Assembly (NCBI GenBank): GCA_947561395.2
Contig: OX387186.1
Coordinates: 2,448,835 to 2,512,834 of the forward strand
Direction: 5' to 3'
DNA: 64,000 bases
Source: Buxus sempervirens
Lineage: Eukaryota; Streptophyta; Magnoliopsida; Buxales; Buxaceae
The notes under the pieces are model-generated. The model worked only from the letters and a program-made list of their open reading frames with translations, was not told the DNA's origin and searched no databases. The stretch's first letter is position 1. Every line of letters starts with the position of its first letter. The position numbers and the translations under genes are program-made. Below are positions 25,701-37,203 of this stretch, in pieces.

Positions 25701-28700
25701 ATTTGGCACTTGGCAGCCAGTATAAAACTCTCGCTATATATTTTGTATCATGAATCTTGAACCATCAGTATCTCAATCTTATGCTAGCGTACCCTCTAGA
25801 AATGACACACTGTATTTCAATGGTAAGTGAAGAAAGGGTGAGGCACCTTCCATAAATGAAATGTTACAACAATGCCTATTTCAGTGGGCAAGAGTTCTCA
25901 CGTTGAAATAGATAAACTCAGGTAAAGTAGTTGATCCAAAAATAATCAGGACTTTCTTAGCTACAAGGAATGTAGGGACTCTAATAAAAAAAAACAATTA
26001 TGAGATAACAGATGCAGTGAAGAAAACAAAAATAAATATAATGTGTCTATAGGAGATTAAATGCAAAATAAACAAGATTGAAGAGTTTGACAAGCATAAA
26101 ACTCTTGCATATGTGGAAAAGTAACAATAGAAATAGTGACTTATGATGGATAGGACACGAAGGATAATAATACATGTGTTAGAGAACTTAACATTACGTT
26201 AATAGTAGTTAAATTAGTTCTAGGATAGTGATTCTTAATATCATTAGTGCTTATGCATCCTAAGTAGAATTAGAAGAAAACAGTTAAAAAAATTAGAAAG
26301 ATATGGATAGTTTATCGTAAGGAATAACTAATGATGAAAAGATATCTATAGAAAATGATCTAAACGATCGCGGTGAAGAGGATAATAGATCTGATTTAAT
26401 GCATGGTAAAATGGATCTTCAGACATGAAAATGAGATAAAGTAATCAATCTTCAAGTTTCCAGTGGCTTAAGATGTTAGATTACTACTTCCTTCAGAAAG
26501 AGACTTGAACATTAGAAAACCTTCAAGAGTGAAACAAAAGGGATTCAAACTGAATTCTTCATTATTAGGAAAAATGAGTTAAAAATTGCAAAGATTTTGA
26601 AAGTACTCCAAGAGAAACCCTTGCTTCACAAAACAATTTAATAGTGATACATTTTTGTAATAGTTAGAAGAGAAGAAACAATATTAAAAATTACACAAAA
26701 TTGAAATAGCAGAACCTAAAAGGTGAAAAACTAGTTCTTTTAAAAAATAATAAGAATAATAAACTAATGAAGGAAAGAATATATGGTCTAGAAACAAACC
26801 CAACAAATGTGGAAGGAAATAGCCAATTGCATTAAAACAAAGGAAGAGACCGTAGAAGAATCTAGAGGTTAAAAAAGAAACTTTATTATGGAGTAATAAT
26901 GTTAAAGGGCTTTAAAAGGAAAAGGCTTTATTTTAAAACTTACAAAGAACTAAGAACAAAATAACTTTAAAAAATTATATAAAAGTGCTACACTTTTTTT
27001 TAGCTTTCGATGTGAATCTTGGTGTTTAGTAACACTCATGTAGGATCTCGAGTAAACCATCATCAGCAACTTGAATCAAGAGAATTTGAAGATGTAGCAA
27101 ACCAACTTTTTGACAGTGTCCCAGCCACCTTTTCTATGTTTTATTTCCTGAACCATTTATATTATTTGTGCACAGTTTTGTAAGAAAAGAACTACATTAT
27201 GTAGTTCTCGGTTTTGTAATGTCAAAGATTTAAGTCCTTCATGAAGCTGCAATTAAATTATAGAACATTTTCAGGCAGCAGAGTCACAAGGCCTTTCATA
27301 AATCAGAAAGTTTCCTGACAATGTAAATTATAGAAAGAGAAGTGTACAGTAATAGTAAGTAACTTTGTGTATCCACATTGATATTATGTGAATTTAGATT
27401 AAAATTCATGCGGGAAAAAGTTCAAGAGTCCAAACAGCAACTCACCGATGTTGTTCAGCTCCTCTTGTGTTTCTTACCTGAACAAAAACATTTTGATCAG
27501 ATTACATTAAGTATGCATAAAGCAGGGATAATATTGAAAAAATGCTATACGAACCACAATACAGATGAAAAAAACTTGAAACCAAAATGATGGGGATAAT
27601 TCAATTTTATTAGGTGTAAAGTTCCAGGCTATTGACGATAACAAAATAAATAAATAAGCAACTACGTTAAAAAGAATTTAAATTTTAAGAATCTGTCAAA
27701 GATGAAAAAAATCCTAATAAACCCTGAAAAACCAAAAAAACATTTTAAAAATTGTGAAACATAATGTACACTATGAATATTAAAAGTCCAAAGTAGAAGA
27801 GGCAATATAGAAACTCAACCATGATTTAAATTATGGCAGTTTCATGTTTAATCAAAAATTAAATAAGCAAAGAGAGAGAGAGATGTGGAGGCACGTAGGG
27901 CCTTAAAACTCCAATATGTCAATAGAACAGGATGTCTATATGATTTACTGTGAGGATTTGATCGCATTCCACAACCTCTAATAGTGTCGAACTTTTGAAC
28001 TAATAATGAACAAAGGACACAAGCAGCATCTAAAAGCAATCAACTGAATTTTTTTTTTTTTTGAAGTTCTTGGAGGAAAGGAAAGGAAAGAAAATGACAA
28101 CCGCTAAGCAAAGCTTCATGCAATGCGAACGAACAGTTTACGCAACATTATATTGTCTATTGCTTTTATTAGAAGTTAAAAGCAAAGATTTTCAGAATAG
28201 AAAGGAATCCAAATTCTTTATAGCAGGTAAGAGAAACATTAGCCCCATAAAAAAAATGGAATGAAACATTCAGGGAGGCAAAGAAATAAGAGACGGGAAC
28301 AAGAAGAGAATGAACAGAACAAAAAAAAGGCCAGGAGTGGATATCACCAGACACCTCGTCACGTGCTCCAGTTTTCGCAGTTCTAGGAGGTGAGCCAGAA
28401 CTATATCTGCCCCTGCGGATTCGATCAGTTGGAGAGTTGGACCTGCCGTTTCTTGACCTAGAAGAACCCCCATCACTTCTATCCCTGGCAGACCGTCTCT
28501 CGCTCCTCTCGCTTGGAGCTTCCCTGTCTGCATTCCTTCCCTTATGCTTCTCCTTATCGCCTTCCCTGCCGCTATTCCTCTCACGATCCCTGCCAGATGT
28601 CTTCTCGATTTCACGCTCAGCTTGAACCCGCTTTAGCCGTTTGGTCCTTGGAGAAGGAGAACGCGATTCAGGAGAACTCAACTTAGAAAGCTTCGGAGAC

Positions 28701-28924
28701 TTAGCACGAGTGGAAGGTTTCTCTCGCGCCGGTGACCTAGTCCTATGCGAAGAACTATTTCTAAGAGGGGACCTAACCCTAGGAGAGCTCCTGCGCCGAG
28801 TGGGAGATCTTTCTCTTCGAGATGGGCTTCTTCTGCGAGGAGACTCCCGTCTCCTCACCGGAGAATCTGACCTGTCCGATGAGTGACGCCGCCTTGGTGA
28901 TCTCCGTTGCACCGCCGGACTCAT
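16784..28924 (-). CDS. DDL: FHA-domain protein DAWDLE (SNIP1-type), miRNA biogenesis
   Basis: Ten exons join in frame: 28924-28355, 27477-27446, 25370-25280, 25044-24987, 23746-23654, 22527-22413, 22329-22282, 22137-22092, 21957-21887 and 16823-16784, giving 387 aa. All introns are GT-AG. Residues 1-190 are rich in Arg-Ser and Arg-Glu ([25 protein letters not shown]). Residues 201-231 are acidic, then [18 protein letters not shown] conserved bridge follows ([32 protein letters not shown]). The FHA fold spans about 284-380, with the phosphopeptide-binding residues G295-R296, S311-K-Q-H314 and N346-G-T. The end is [14 protein letters not shown]. Arabidopsis DDL binds DCL1 and stabilises pri-miRNAs in the nucleus; SNIP1 is its animal counterpart. 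The RS-rich arm seems longer than in Arabidopsis (about 314 aa as I recall). The last intron is 5,063 bp and intron 2 is 2,075 bp, both loaded with retroelement debris. No lesion is visible. Confidence 0.93.
17465..17835 (+). mobile_element. RTE-type LINE, C-terminal ORF remnant
   Basis: Plus-strand frames with stops and shifts read like the end of plant RTE reverse transcriptase: TEMRMLR near 17480, then [15 protein letters not shown] (about 17608-17652), then [17 protein letters not shown] (about 17746-17796). It lies antisense in the last intron of the FHA gene. Several breaks show that it is old. Confidence 0.75.
18440..18643 (+). mobile_element. L1-type LINE 3' end with poly-A
   Basis: The segment ends in a plant L1 tail: a T-rich untranslated stretch, tattggtatataatat, then ttaccgat and a run of A at about 18633-18643. 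Only the extreme 3' end is present, as expected of a 5'-truncated insertion. The 5' limit is not defined and no target duplication was found by eye. Confidence 0.5.
20312..20449 (-). mobile_element. 5'-truncated L1 LINE tail with 19-bp target duplication
   Basis: The 138-bp insert begins on the plus strand with a poly-T run and atcagtaaaagtagc, the complement of the common plant L1 ending (taatatattgctacttttactgat plus poly-A, split here only for description). It is flanked by exact copies of agtgactggtttgagtatt at 20293-20311 and 20450-20468. Long target duplications next to the poly-A side are typical of target-primed reverse transcription. Confidence 0.85.
20470..21100 (+). pseudogene. L1 LINE C-terminal fragment (RT zinc finger end plus RNase H-like domain)
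   Basis: The frames read [14 protein letters not shown] (the end of the zf-RVT segment), then about 20725-20810 [20 protein letters not shown]. Further shifted frames correspond to the RNase H-like core (AFSRT, then [17 protein letters not shown] and IVEGDSDTI near 20888-20976). Several frameshifts and stops make it a clear relic. It lies in the last intron of the FHA gene, right beside the target duplication at 20450. Confidence 0.75.
21121..21281 (+). mobile_element. RTE-type LINE tail remnant
   Basis: It reads [18 protein letters not shown], then (after a stop) VEWRDKICV, the same C-terminal section as the remnant at 17465-17835 but a separate insertion. It directly abuts the L1 RNase H relic, so one element probably landed in or next to the other. 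Confidence 0.65.
21289..21400 (-). mobile_element. Short tRNA-derived SINE
   Basis: On the minus strand a tRNA-like head with an A-box-like tagctcagcttgataag and a B-box-like gggttcagaagc is followed by about 60 bp of body and an A9 tail (plus-strand T run 21289-21297). The spacing between boxes, about 30 bp, fits a Pol III promoter. Boundaries were judged by eye. An unusual tRNA pseudogene is the alternative. Confidence 0.45.
25501..25594 (+). mobile_element. Very short L1 LINE tail with 17-bp target duplication
   Basis: A 94-bp insert ends ttaccgatcccac plus poly-A and is flanked by exact copies of agttttaaataaaaatc at 25484-25500 and 25595-25611. It lies in intron 2 of the FHA gene, 114 bp from exon 3. 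Only the 3' untranslated end of the LINE was copied. Confidence 0.85.
25960..26995 (+). mobile_element. RTE-type LINE, endonuclease-domain remnant
   Basis: Broken plus-strand frames follow the order of the plant RTE apurinic endonuclease: [16 protein letters not shown] (about 26006-26050), VVKLVLG and [17 protein letters not shown] (about 26205-26282), [10 protein letters not shown] (about 26337), then the linker toward reverse transcriptase ([12 protein letters not shown] near 26816-26850). The catalytic motifs are eroded and stops are frequent. It fills much of intron 2 of the FHA gene in antisense. Confidence 0.7.
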
Positions 28925-29865
28925 CTGATGAGGATTAACGAAAAAAATTGGAAAATTAACGGGATTTATACAGACTTTTAAACTACGATAATGTGGAGGT
29001 CAGTGATTCCAAAGCCGAAACGAAGTGGGCAAGTAATTTTGGCCGAAGTCCTCAAATTCACAAATAAATGGAGAGAGATAGAAGCAGAATAAACATGAAG
29101 AGAAGGAGAGGAGAGAAAGGATAGAAGCGTCGGAGCAAACCAGTGTCACGGTGTTCTGTTTCTTCTTACTCTACTTGTTCTGTTCGTGTTTCTCAGTCCA
29201 GACCTAGGGCTCCCTTTGCGGTACTTTGTTCAGTCCTCCAACGGGCTGGAATACGAGGATGGGCCGCAGACCTGGCCTTAAATTCAAATTTAAAAAATAA
29301 AATAAAATAAAATAAAAAATAGTTTCGGGGACATTGACAAAAGGCCTTTTTAGGCAGTTCATATGGTCGTAAAAATACTTTGAAAATAAAAAGAAAATTA
29401 AGATCTATAAATATTGAATCCTTTTTTTTCCTTTTTATACATCTATATGTATCTATTTGGTTGAGCACCACTACATCATGCAGTGGCACCAAGCATGAAA
29501 ATTTGAACTAAACCTTTAAACCCACAACTGTGGCTTGAAATGGAGGTGGTAAGTGTGTTCAGGTTCTAAGCATATTTGTTTATGTTGTCTTGTGCAAAAC
29601 AGAATTACAATTAATCCAAAGAAAACTAAACAAAAACAAGAGCTAACCAAACAAAGTTAAGATTCATATTCAACCACCTTGCTAGGACTAAAGGCCCCTA
29701 TGCAACCGACGCAATTAGCAAAACCAAATTGCAGCTTCAGATGTCAATTTCCTTCTCTCTACCCAAGTCTTTGACCCTTGCACAGAGTTTGGGTTCCCAC
29801 TTCTGAAATCACTGTTTCCTTTTCATGCAGTTGGTTAGAGCCTTCAACGAAAAGCAGCAGTGGTT

Positions 29866-30050
29866 GCCAATGAACGGGTTTACATCTTGTAAGGCCTTTA
29901 TCTTCAATCTTATTTGCAGCTTTTCATAGGATTACTTAAAAATTTTACAGTTATACCATTAATTGTACACATGGCATGATCCCAATGCGGGTTGCAAATA
30001 AGATTGTAGATAAAAGCCCTACAGGATCTCAATTGCCAATGAACAGGTTT
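29866..30050. mobile_element. MITE-like repeat, copy 1
   Basis: It has an inverted-repeat skeleton: tttatcttcaatcttatttgc near 29889 faces gcaaataagattgtagataaa near 29995. The core (cttttcataggatt, ttacagttataccat, gtacacatggcatgatcc) recurs at 50757-50915. Near-identical 17-mers ccaatgaacrggttt flank it at about 29869 and 30036, so they may be an unusually long target duplication or part of the element. Confidence 0.6.
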
Positions 30051-30453
30051 TGGCTGTTACCATTTTGTATCGTTTGAGGAGACTTGAATAAAAGAAATGG
30101 TTGGAGCTTGTATAAAAGGAAGGGTTTAAGTTATCATTTAATAATTTTAATTCCTTTATTAGCCTCTACAAAAGAATATTCAAGTAATTTTATTTGCAAA
30201 GTCAACACCATTTGAGCAGATTTGAGGTTTATGTGAAAGAAAGTCATTGCCTTTTCCCATACGTGAGGAGATACACTACTTCTGTTAGCTTTCTCTTTTA
30301 ATCATATCGGTGAAGTTTGGAATAGTACGTTTAAACAACCATGCTTTGCCATTGGTTGCGCCCATGAAGGTTCGAATGCTATTGATCAGTTTAATGAATT
30401 TTTTATGACTCACTCTTCGAGTTGATTGGTATTGGAGTTGAGGTTTTGCCGCA

Positions 30454-30864
30454 TTGCGTATTTACAGCTTTCAACGGACTGTCTGGGCTGGAGAGGCTAA
30501 CCCTTGCTTTCATCTCTTGCGCTCGCCTACTTGCAGAAGCCGTGAAGATTATGTTCGAACACAAGAATCCAAAGATGTCTGTATCTTACCCTTTCACGGT
30601 GGCAAGACTAACGATTCTAGAGATTTCAAATGCACAACTAGTGTAGCTTTCTTCGTTACCCCAGACACATCGATTAAGCAATTTTGCGGTAGAGTCCCCA
30701 AGCAAGTTTTGGGAAACAGAGAACCGCCCTTTGGAGATACAGAAGGGTTATTCCCTCTCACACCATCAAGCATGACCAAAGCAAACAAGGAGGCACTATC
30801 CGCAAGAAGTCAAATAGTCTCACCATTCTACCGAAAAGTCAGATTGAGCTCTTGGGCGCTTTGA
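30454..30864 (+). CDS. Unidentified ORF, 136 codons
   Basis: This is an open frame with no domain I recognise (contains CILPFHGGKTNDSRDFKC and PFGDTEGLFPLTPSS). Mixed charge and the absence of low complexity give it mild coding character, but the overlapping frame at 30422-30646 is open too. No intron signals or neighbours support it. It may be a gene remnant or chance. Confidence 0.2.
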   Translation: MRIYSFQRTVWAGEANPCFHLLRSPTCRSREDYVRTQESKDVCILPFHGGKTNDSRDFKCTTSVAFFVTPDTSIKQFCGRVPKQVLGNREPPFGDTEGLFPLTPSSMTKANKEALSARSQIVSPFYRKVRLSSWAL

Positions 30865-31184
30865 AACGTTTATGTATTAATACCCGCTGCAAAATCCGCA
30901 AGAAGTCAAATAGTCTTTACCAACATAGTCATCTCATAATTTTCACCTTCATCACAGATTCCGCTAATCCGAACGGCACGTGAAAAATGTTATTCCACCT
31001 CTATAATTTGTTTAACTCAAAAAACAAACTGTATCCCCAAAAATGTGCTTATTTGCTAAAACATTGATTCCCGACAACACGATGTAACAGAGAAAAACTA
31101 TCACCTGTTCTATTATGTTTATTACAGTTAACAATTCTTCTTCTTAATAGCAGCCTTTTTCTACCATCCACCCCCTCTTCTTCC

Positions 31185-34100
31185 TCACTGCTTTGCCTGC
31201 ACAAAAATGTTGATAGAGCAACGTTAGGTTGCGTTCCCGAACAATGTGTATAGAACAAGGCTCATACTGTGAAAGATAGTCTTGCTAGTCAGTAACAAGA
31301 AGAAAAATTCATGACAGTGAAAGATACTCTTGTTAGTCAGCCTTCATAATGTTTTGGGACCATAGCATTAATCCAAATCCAGCCAACTGCCAGATTCTAG
31401 CATGAAATAACCAAGTCCAAACATCAGGCATATCAGATGACCCCCAACACCAGTGACAATTTTGGTACCTTCTCTTTTGTTCCAACTGGATTTACCAGAA
31501 CTTTTGAAATCCAAGGTAGGTCTTGAAGAAAACCAAAATTCAACACCTTGCACTACATTACAAACAATAGATTTGCCCTTTTCTACATATAATAAAGTAG
31601 AACAAGGCTAGCACTGTACTTGTTAGCTGGCCCCAAAAGCCAGAATCCAATTTCACTAATTATAACTCCAAGAAGTCCGAAAGCAGGAAATTGCAGGTAT
31701 TGAGAGATGAACAAGGTTTTGTTCCCCTTGTCTAGTCAAATTGGAAATGTTGGGAGGTACAAGAGCAAAACGAATAACATGTGCATCTATAATAATGAGA
31801 TGCCAATTCACCTCCCTGTTTAGCAATGCACAAAGGAAGGCTATGATTGTCACACATAAGCACTACTGCATATCTAGGCCGCTGGTGAAGCCTGAGAATA
31901 CGCAGATATGATAATAATCCTAAATTGTGCAAGCATGAAGACCTGAAAATCTATGGAGGGGTTATGCCAGAGCCATTCTTTTGCACATGACCGGGTAAGG
32001 CAGGAGATGCACATGAGAGACGTTCTCATTGGTTACAAACAGCCGCTTATATCTTTAATGCCCAAAGAAAGGGACATAAGTAATAGAAACAACTAGCAAG
32101 TTGTCCATATGTTTGCACAGGCAGTTGATTCCCAAGACAAGTTTCGAAGGCATTCCAGTCATTTAAAATATCAACAGATTCTGGACAGCTATAATTCACA
32201 GTAAAATGAAAATTACCTGGGAATAAATGAATGTTCCCAAAATTGCTATAGCAGCTCCTAGGGCATTGATGGGTTGGACAGGCGTGTGGAAGATGATGAT
32301 GGATGAGACGATGACAGATATCCGCTTCATCGTATTTCCAATGCTAAATGTCAAGGGAGAGATCTCATCCAGGGACATGTATGAGACTTGATTGTACAGA
32401 TGATAGAACACACTCTGAGCAGCCATCCACCTGTATGCAATTTGAAGCCACACAAAAGGAAAAAAGGTTCTTTCTTTTTTAGCAAGATGCCAAAGGTAAA
32501 AAAAAGTGTGTACGCTTTTGACAACTAATAAATCAGTTCTGTTGAATCTTAAAAGTGCACGCAAACACAAAATTGAAAAGCATGAGTGACCATAGCTTTC
32601 AGTCGCTAATTCAAACATGGAAGTATTATGCAACCATAACACAGATTTAATACTAGATGTTTAATAACATCCTGAACAACCAGAACACCTGACTCACAGG
32701 AGAAGAAAGATTTAGAATCTTCTTCAGAATACTACAAATCCTGCATATGTTTCCTTATCCATACCATAATAAATACAGAAAGAAGAATAAGCAATGACTT
32801 ATTATTGGATCCAAGCATCCATATGTAACCAAAATCTCCATCCTAATTGAAAAAAATTAAAGTATTTAAGCAATAATTCTGTAAATTTAGTCTTACATAA
32901 TTAAATAACAGTTAGGACTCAATTAAATACAACAACCAGAATGGCACTGAAAAAAGAATTTTGAGTGATTTTCAGGCCATGATCTCCAAGGAGGGAAAAA
33001 AATCAGATTTTCATGAAAAATTCTCTATATAAATATTTTGTCCCAAATGTTATACTCTAATAATTTTAACTGAGAATGCTTTCAATCTATCAGCTCAATT
33101 TTTTGGCTTATGATCTCATTTTTTACAGATTTTTTGACCATAGCAAGTTCTAACTTCTAATAATCTAAGCTCATTTTTTTGGTAGTATGAAAGGGGGAAT
33201 TGTCCCAAAAATTTGATAGGGGTCAAGATGCATTCAAGCAGATGTGCTATGTGTACATGACTTCAACGAGGAAACCTCCATTTCCTAAAGCAATTCAGGC
33301 GAAATCAATGACAAAACGCAGTAAAATATATTATCTTGATTATATATGGACGGTGAAACAGTTCTTCAACAAGTAACCACACAGAAGAAACAAGTAGATA
33401 GTACAAATTTCAATTAAGCCAGCAATGCAAGGAGATGAGATTTTTGCTGTTACCATACGAAGTGGGGTCCAATCTGAGAAATCGCTTTTTCCCAGCCAGC
33501 TGCCCACATCTGGGGCCCCTCCACAGCAATTGTAAAAGGCGTCAGAATTACGAGAGACAACAAAGAGAGACAAGCATAGTAATTCATTCCGCTAACTGAC
33601 TTCCCCTTCATTCCTTTCTTTGAGAATATGTTTCGAAATACAAAAGCCAAGTTCGATATCATAGCCCCCATAAACCCTGATATTGATAAATCACCAGGAA
33701 AAGAAAAAGGAAACTATGTTAAAATTCATATTGTCAGCTGACGAAGTGTCCACGCTAGACATTCAACCACTCCATATTTGGAGTCTAAACAGAAATGAAT
33801 TATGTAAAACAAGTGCAAATAAATAACTGCTTTTATTTACTTAAAACTTTGTGAGAGATGAAAGAGGAGATAAAATGGCAATTAACAACCATCAAAAACG
33901 AAAAATAGGAATCCAGAGGCTAATAGATTTTTCTAAGAAAAGGCAGAGCTGTCTCTCACCGATCATGTTGAAGTTCAGCTCAGTGACAGCTGCAAGCGCG
34001 CAGCCTCCGATGATTGGCAAAAGGGACAGATAAACTGGAACCGGGAAAGTCTCGCCCAACAGAAACCTCGATACCAAGACGCTGAATGCGGGCTCACCAC

Positions 34101-34782
34101 TCTTGATAATGTGAGTGAATGAAACTGCAACCTTGGACATACTCACCGTCGCCGCTACATGCCCTATGGTATGCGCTACAGCAACCTACAGAGAACAAAG
34201 AAATCAAAAAAAGCATAATAATTCCCAATATTCAACTCAAAACACTGCTCCAATTACCGGAAAGAGGGTTTTCCAGAACTCAAAATCGGTTTTTGGCGCT
34301 TCGGCGATTCTCGTAGCCCACGAAATCAGCATCATAAGTGATCCCGTTGCGAGCGAAAGAGTGGACGTAAGCCATGGAAATGGAAAAGCATTCAGCACCT
34401 TCTTGTTGTAGATATTGAAGACAACATTCAGAGCCCACCAAGTTGCAAAATATATGCCGATTTTAAGTTTCTGAGCTGCTGCTGATCGTGCCTGATGATC
34501 TGGTAGTTCGATGCTGGCTTCGATGGGCTGCGATCGATCGGCTTCATATGCTTTGCACTCAATTACGGGTGTCCGAGATTTTGATACCTCATGAGCTCCA
34601 AAACCTTCGACGCAAGATATGTAAAGGGGTTTCCGGGCCGATAAAACGGTGTTAGAACCTTTTCCCGCCGATAAAGCGGGAACCAAAGAGAGTTGCCTCC
34701 GCTGAGACGGAAACAAAGACTTTTGCCGTAAGATATCGGAAACGGCGAGAGCCGTTGTCGATTGTTTCACAGAGGAGATCAT
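31185..34782 (-). CDS. GPT: Plastid glucose-6-phosphate/phosphate translocator
   Basis: Five exons join in frame: 34782-34258 (175 codons), 34185-33960, 33676-33454, 32430-32217 and 31196-31185 (Ala-Lys-Gln-stop), giving 399 aa. The start chosen is ATG 34782 (MISSVKQS), which matches the family N-terminus; an in-frame ATG 21 bp upstream is possible. Residues 1 to about 95 form a Ser-rich plastid transit peptide ending near the conserved CKAYEADRSQP. The rest is the triose-phosphate translocator fold (KLKIGIYFATWWALNVVFN, KVLNAFPFPWLTST, HIIKSGEPAFSVL, ELNFNMIGFMGA, FVWWMAAQSVFYH, NTMKRISVIVSS, PVQPINALGAAIAI). GPT exchanges glucose 6-phosphate for inorganic phosphate across the inner plastid envelope, feeding starch, fatty acid and pentose phosphate metabolism in non-green tissues. 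No lesion is visible. GPT is chosen over the PEP, triose-P and xylulose-5-P types because nearly every block matches GPT sequences. Confidence 0.95.
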
Positions 34783-36300
34783 ATTTCTTTCAAGTATAGT
34801 CACCTAATGTTCAGATGACGTTTTAAACAAATATTGTTTGAAGGACGGATGTCGTGAAAGGAATGCTTAAAGAAGTGATTACTGCACCGAATTTTGACGG
34901 AACGCTGGAAGGCCTTGAAGTCAATAAGACCTCAATAACCTAATATCTAGCGACCTCGTAAGATTTCAATAGTAGATCACTAACAGAGACCTTGCAAGAT
35001 TGAGCGATCTTAATTCCAGTAACCCAACGAACCTGATTGTTAATTGTTTCAGAAGATCGGTGATCTTAGCAGAGGGAAGAAGTGATACGGAGTCGAGAAA
35101 TCTAAGAGCTTATAACGTGTGAACTGTGAAGCGAGCAAAATTGAAAAAACAGAGATAGTTGGTTGAACTTCGAGGGATTATTGAATAAGAAGGCAAAACT
35201 CAAAAGGCAGAGAAAAATTTTATGTCCTGTTCGAACAAATCATCGAAAACTCAGTCCGCAGTTTTCGACGATCGTCCGACGGACTCCTCGAGAATGAAGA
35301 TCTGAGTACTTCGAGATCTTCACACAAACGCAAATTATTTTATGGAAAGGTAAACAGAGCAACGGAAAGCCAGTAAGACTTTTGGAAGGAACGAAAAATT
35401 TAAGTAAAAAAGAAGAATATAAATCAGTAAAGATCTTTCCTTCTCCTTTTCTTGCTGAAGAAGAAGAGAACGGAGATCTTCGCGCCGAGCTTATGAATCA
35501 GCGAGGAGCAAGTTGGTTTGTAGAATAATAAATAAACAGAAACCCCTTTTCCTTGCAAATTGCTTTTTTTAAACCGACAACACCCTTCCGACCTACAAGG
35601 AATTACAACTACAACCTCACCGACCTTTTCGTAAGTTGCAGGAATGTCACGGCTCACGTTGCTTCAAGGAAAAATGTCACGACGCACGTAGGTAGATCCG
35701 CTCATGTGACATTTCCAAGGAAGAACGTCAGTGCAGACCAGCATCTAAGAATATTCTTAAATCTATCACGTGAGTGGCTACACAACTCCCAATCGCAATG
35801 GGCCGGCCGGTCTTTGTTTTATGGTTCATTGACGTAGAAAATTTCATTTTGGCCTCGCTCTCCCCCAACGCTAACGTTTCTCTTTGGAGTCTATTTTGTC
35901 TGCAGCCGGGTCGTGCCACGAATGGGCGAAGGCTGCGTATGCGCCTTGGTTCGTTGGCGACGCACGGCCTACCATGCGAAGTGGGCATGAATTGGACCCA
36001 CTCTGTGTAAGATTGGCTGGTCTAACATAAAGCATGTGTGCACCTAAGGTTCATACATAAAAGTCTATACATATTTCACCGAAGGTTCTAGGTAATGTGT
36101 CCATCCATTTTAAGGTGGTATGGTAGTTGATTAACTCCAATGGTCGAGTGAAGGTAGGAAAGGAAACACGTGTTGACTACTGGCCTGCAGGGTAGGTGCA
36201 GAAGCATGGAAATCATTACTCCAAACGGAATCTGAATAGTTGAAACGGGCATGTTTAAGTGATTTGGCCCTTATTTTACCCTCGTGAAAAAGATGCTCCG
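34783..36300. other. Upstream region of the translocator gene
   Basis: Promoter side of GPT and unassigned DNA. A perfect 9-bp hairpin lies at about 35250-35278 (tcgaaaact ... agttttcga). From 35550 to 36050 the GC content rises and several overlapping frames are open on both strands, with no consistent protein. Nothing else is recognised. Confidence 0.45.
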
Positions 36301-36304
36301 CATA

Positions 36305-36480
36305 AGAGCATCTTACATCCACATCAATTCACGTAAACAAAGCAAAAGATTTCATTCACAAGAGCATCTTACGTCCACATCATCCACATCAATTCACGTA
36401 AACGAAGCAAAAGATTTCATTCACATAAGAGCATCTTACGTCCACATCAATTCATATAAACAAAGCAAAAGATTTCATCA
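36305..36480 (+). repeat. Three-unit tandem repeat, about 56-67 bp per unit
   Basis: The phrase agagcatcttac(a/g)tccac begins at about 36305, 36361 and 36428. Each is followed by atcaattca and aagcaaaagatttcat. The middle unit has an extra internal ccacatcat duplication. The translated repeat (SYIHINSRKQSKRFH) has no known family and is probably incidental. Confidence 0.8.
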
Positions 36481-36890
36481 CGGTGACGAATTGCAAAACA
36501 GGAAAATTGGTTTTTAGTCCTATTTTTTAAACATAATGTAGATTTAGTCATCCAATTCATTGTAATTAACAATTAGTGGTACTTTTTTTCAAATAATTTA
36601 CTATTCATAAAAAGTGCCTTCCAAATATCCCTTTAAATCTTTTGTAATCATGGTTTGTTACAAGTATTTAAAGAGGTTTCAAGTCTTTTAAAGCTACTTT
36701 TGGAAGAATGTGAACAGTAAAAAGGCATTTGTTATCAATTATTTATAAAGTATCACTAAGTTTCAAGCATGGAGTTTTTGATGACTGAATCTGAATTATT
36801 TTAATTAAAATTTGAGTTTTTTGTCTCTACTCTTGGAAAACAAGTACAAGAAACCATGGAGAAACTCTTATAACTGCAATTGTTTAGACT

Positions 36891-37090
36891 TTTTTTTTTT
36901 GTTTGAACTCAGGGTATCTGGGCCTGTTTATGTTCAACCGACTAATCTCTGAGAGCCCATCTAAGACCCTACAACCCACATGACCCGAGTAAAACTAAGG
37001 CTCATAGACCTTATTCAGGTGGCCCTAGGCGATTATACCTAAGAGAGTTCAAACCTGAGACCTCAAAGGGAGCATATTGTTTGCTCATAA
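36891..37090 (-). mobile_element. SINE-like repeat
   Basis: On the minus strand a B-box-like caggtttgaactc near 37050 is followed by about 150 bp and an A-rich tail (plus-strand T run 36891-36900). No convincing A box is seen upstream, so it may be 5'-truncated or a different repeat class. Confidence 0.3.
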
Positions 37091-37203
37091 AAATTTGGTA
37101 ATGTGGCACTGTATGTCATGTCCTAAGTGTACCCCAAAGCTTCAAAATTTTAAATAAAAAAAAAATTTCATGAGGAGAAAGGGGGGGACTTCATGCCCCC
37201 CCC

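Larger units (their letters stand above)
28925..31184. other. Intergenic region between translocator and FHA gene
   Basis: It contains the FHA gene's promoter and leader side (28925 to about 29250, with GA-rich stretches), an A/T-rich part, the MITE-like repeat at 29866-30050 and the unassigned ORF at 30454-30864. The translocator 3' UTR should occupy the last stretch before 31185. Confidence 0.55.

Noticed and set aside
28437-28886. Plus-strand leucine-rich frames opposite the RS-rich exon
   Set aside because: They are shadows of Arg-Ser codons on the minus strand.
32196-32642. 148-codon ORF as a separate gene
   Set aside because: It is translocator exon 4 with intron sequence on both sides.
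35250-35278. Hairpin as a terminator or LTR mark
   Set aside because: A 9-bp stem with no matching ends, duplication or transcript context; left as a curiosity.
35553-36010. Overlapping ORFs on both strands upstream of the translocator
   Set aside because: Both strands are open because of higher GC; no domain, splice or start context favours any of them.
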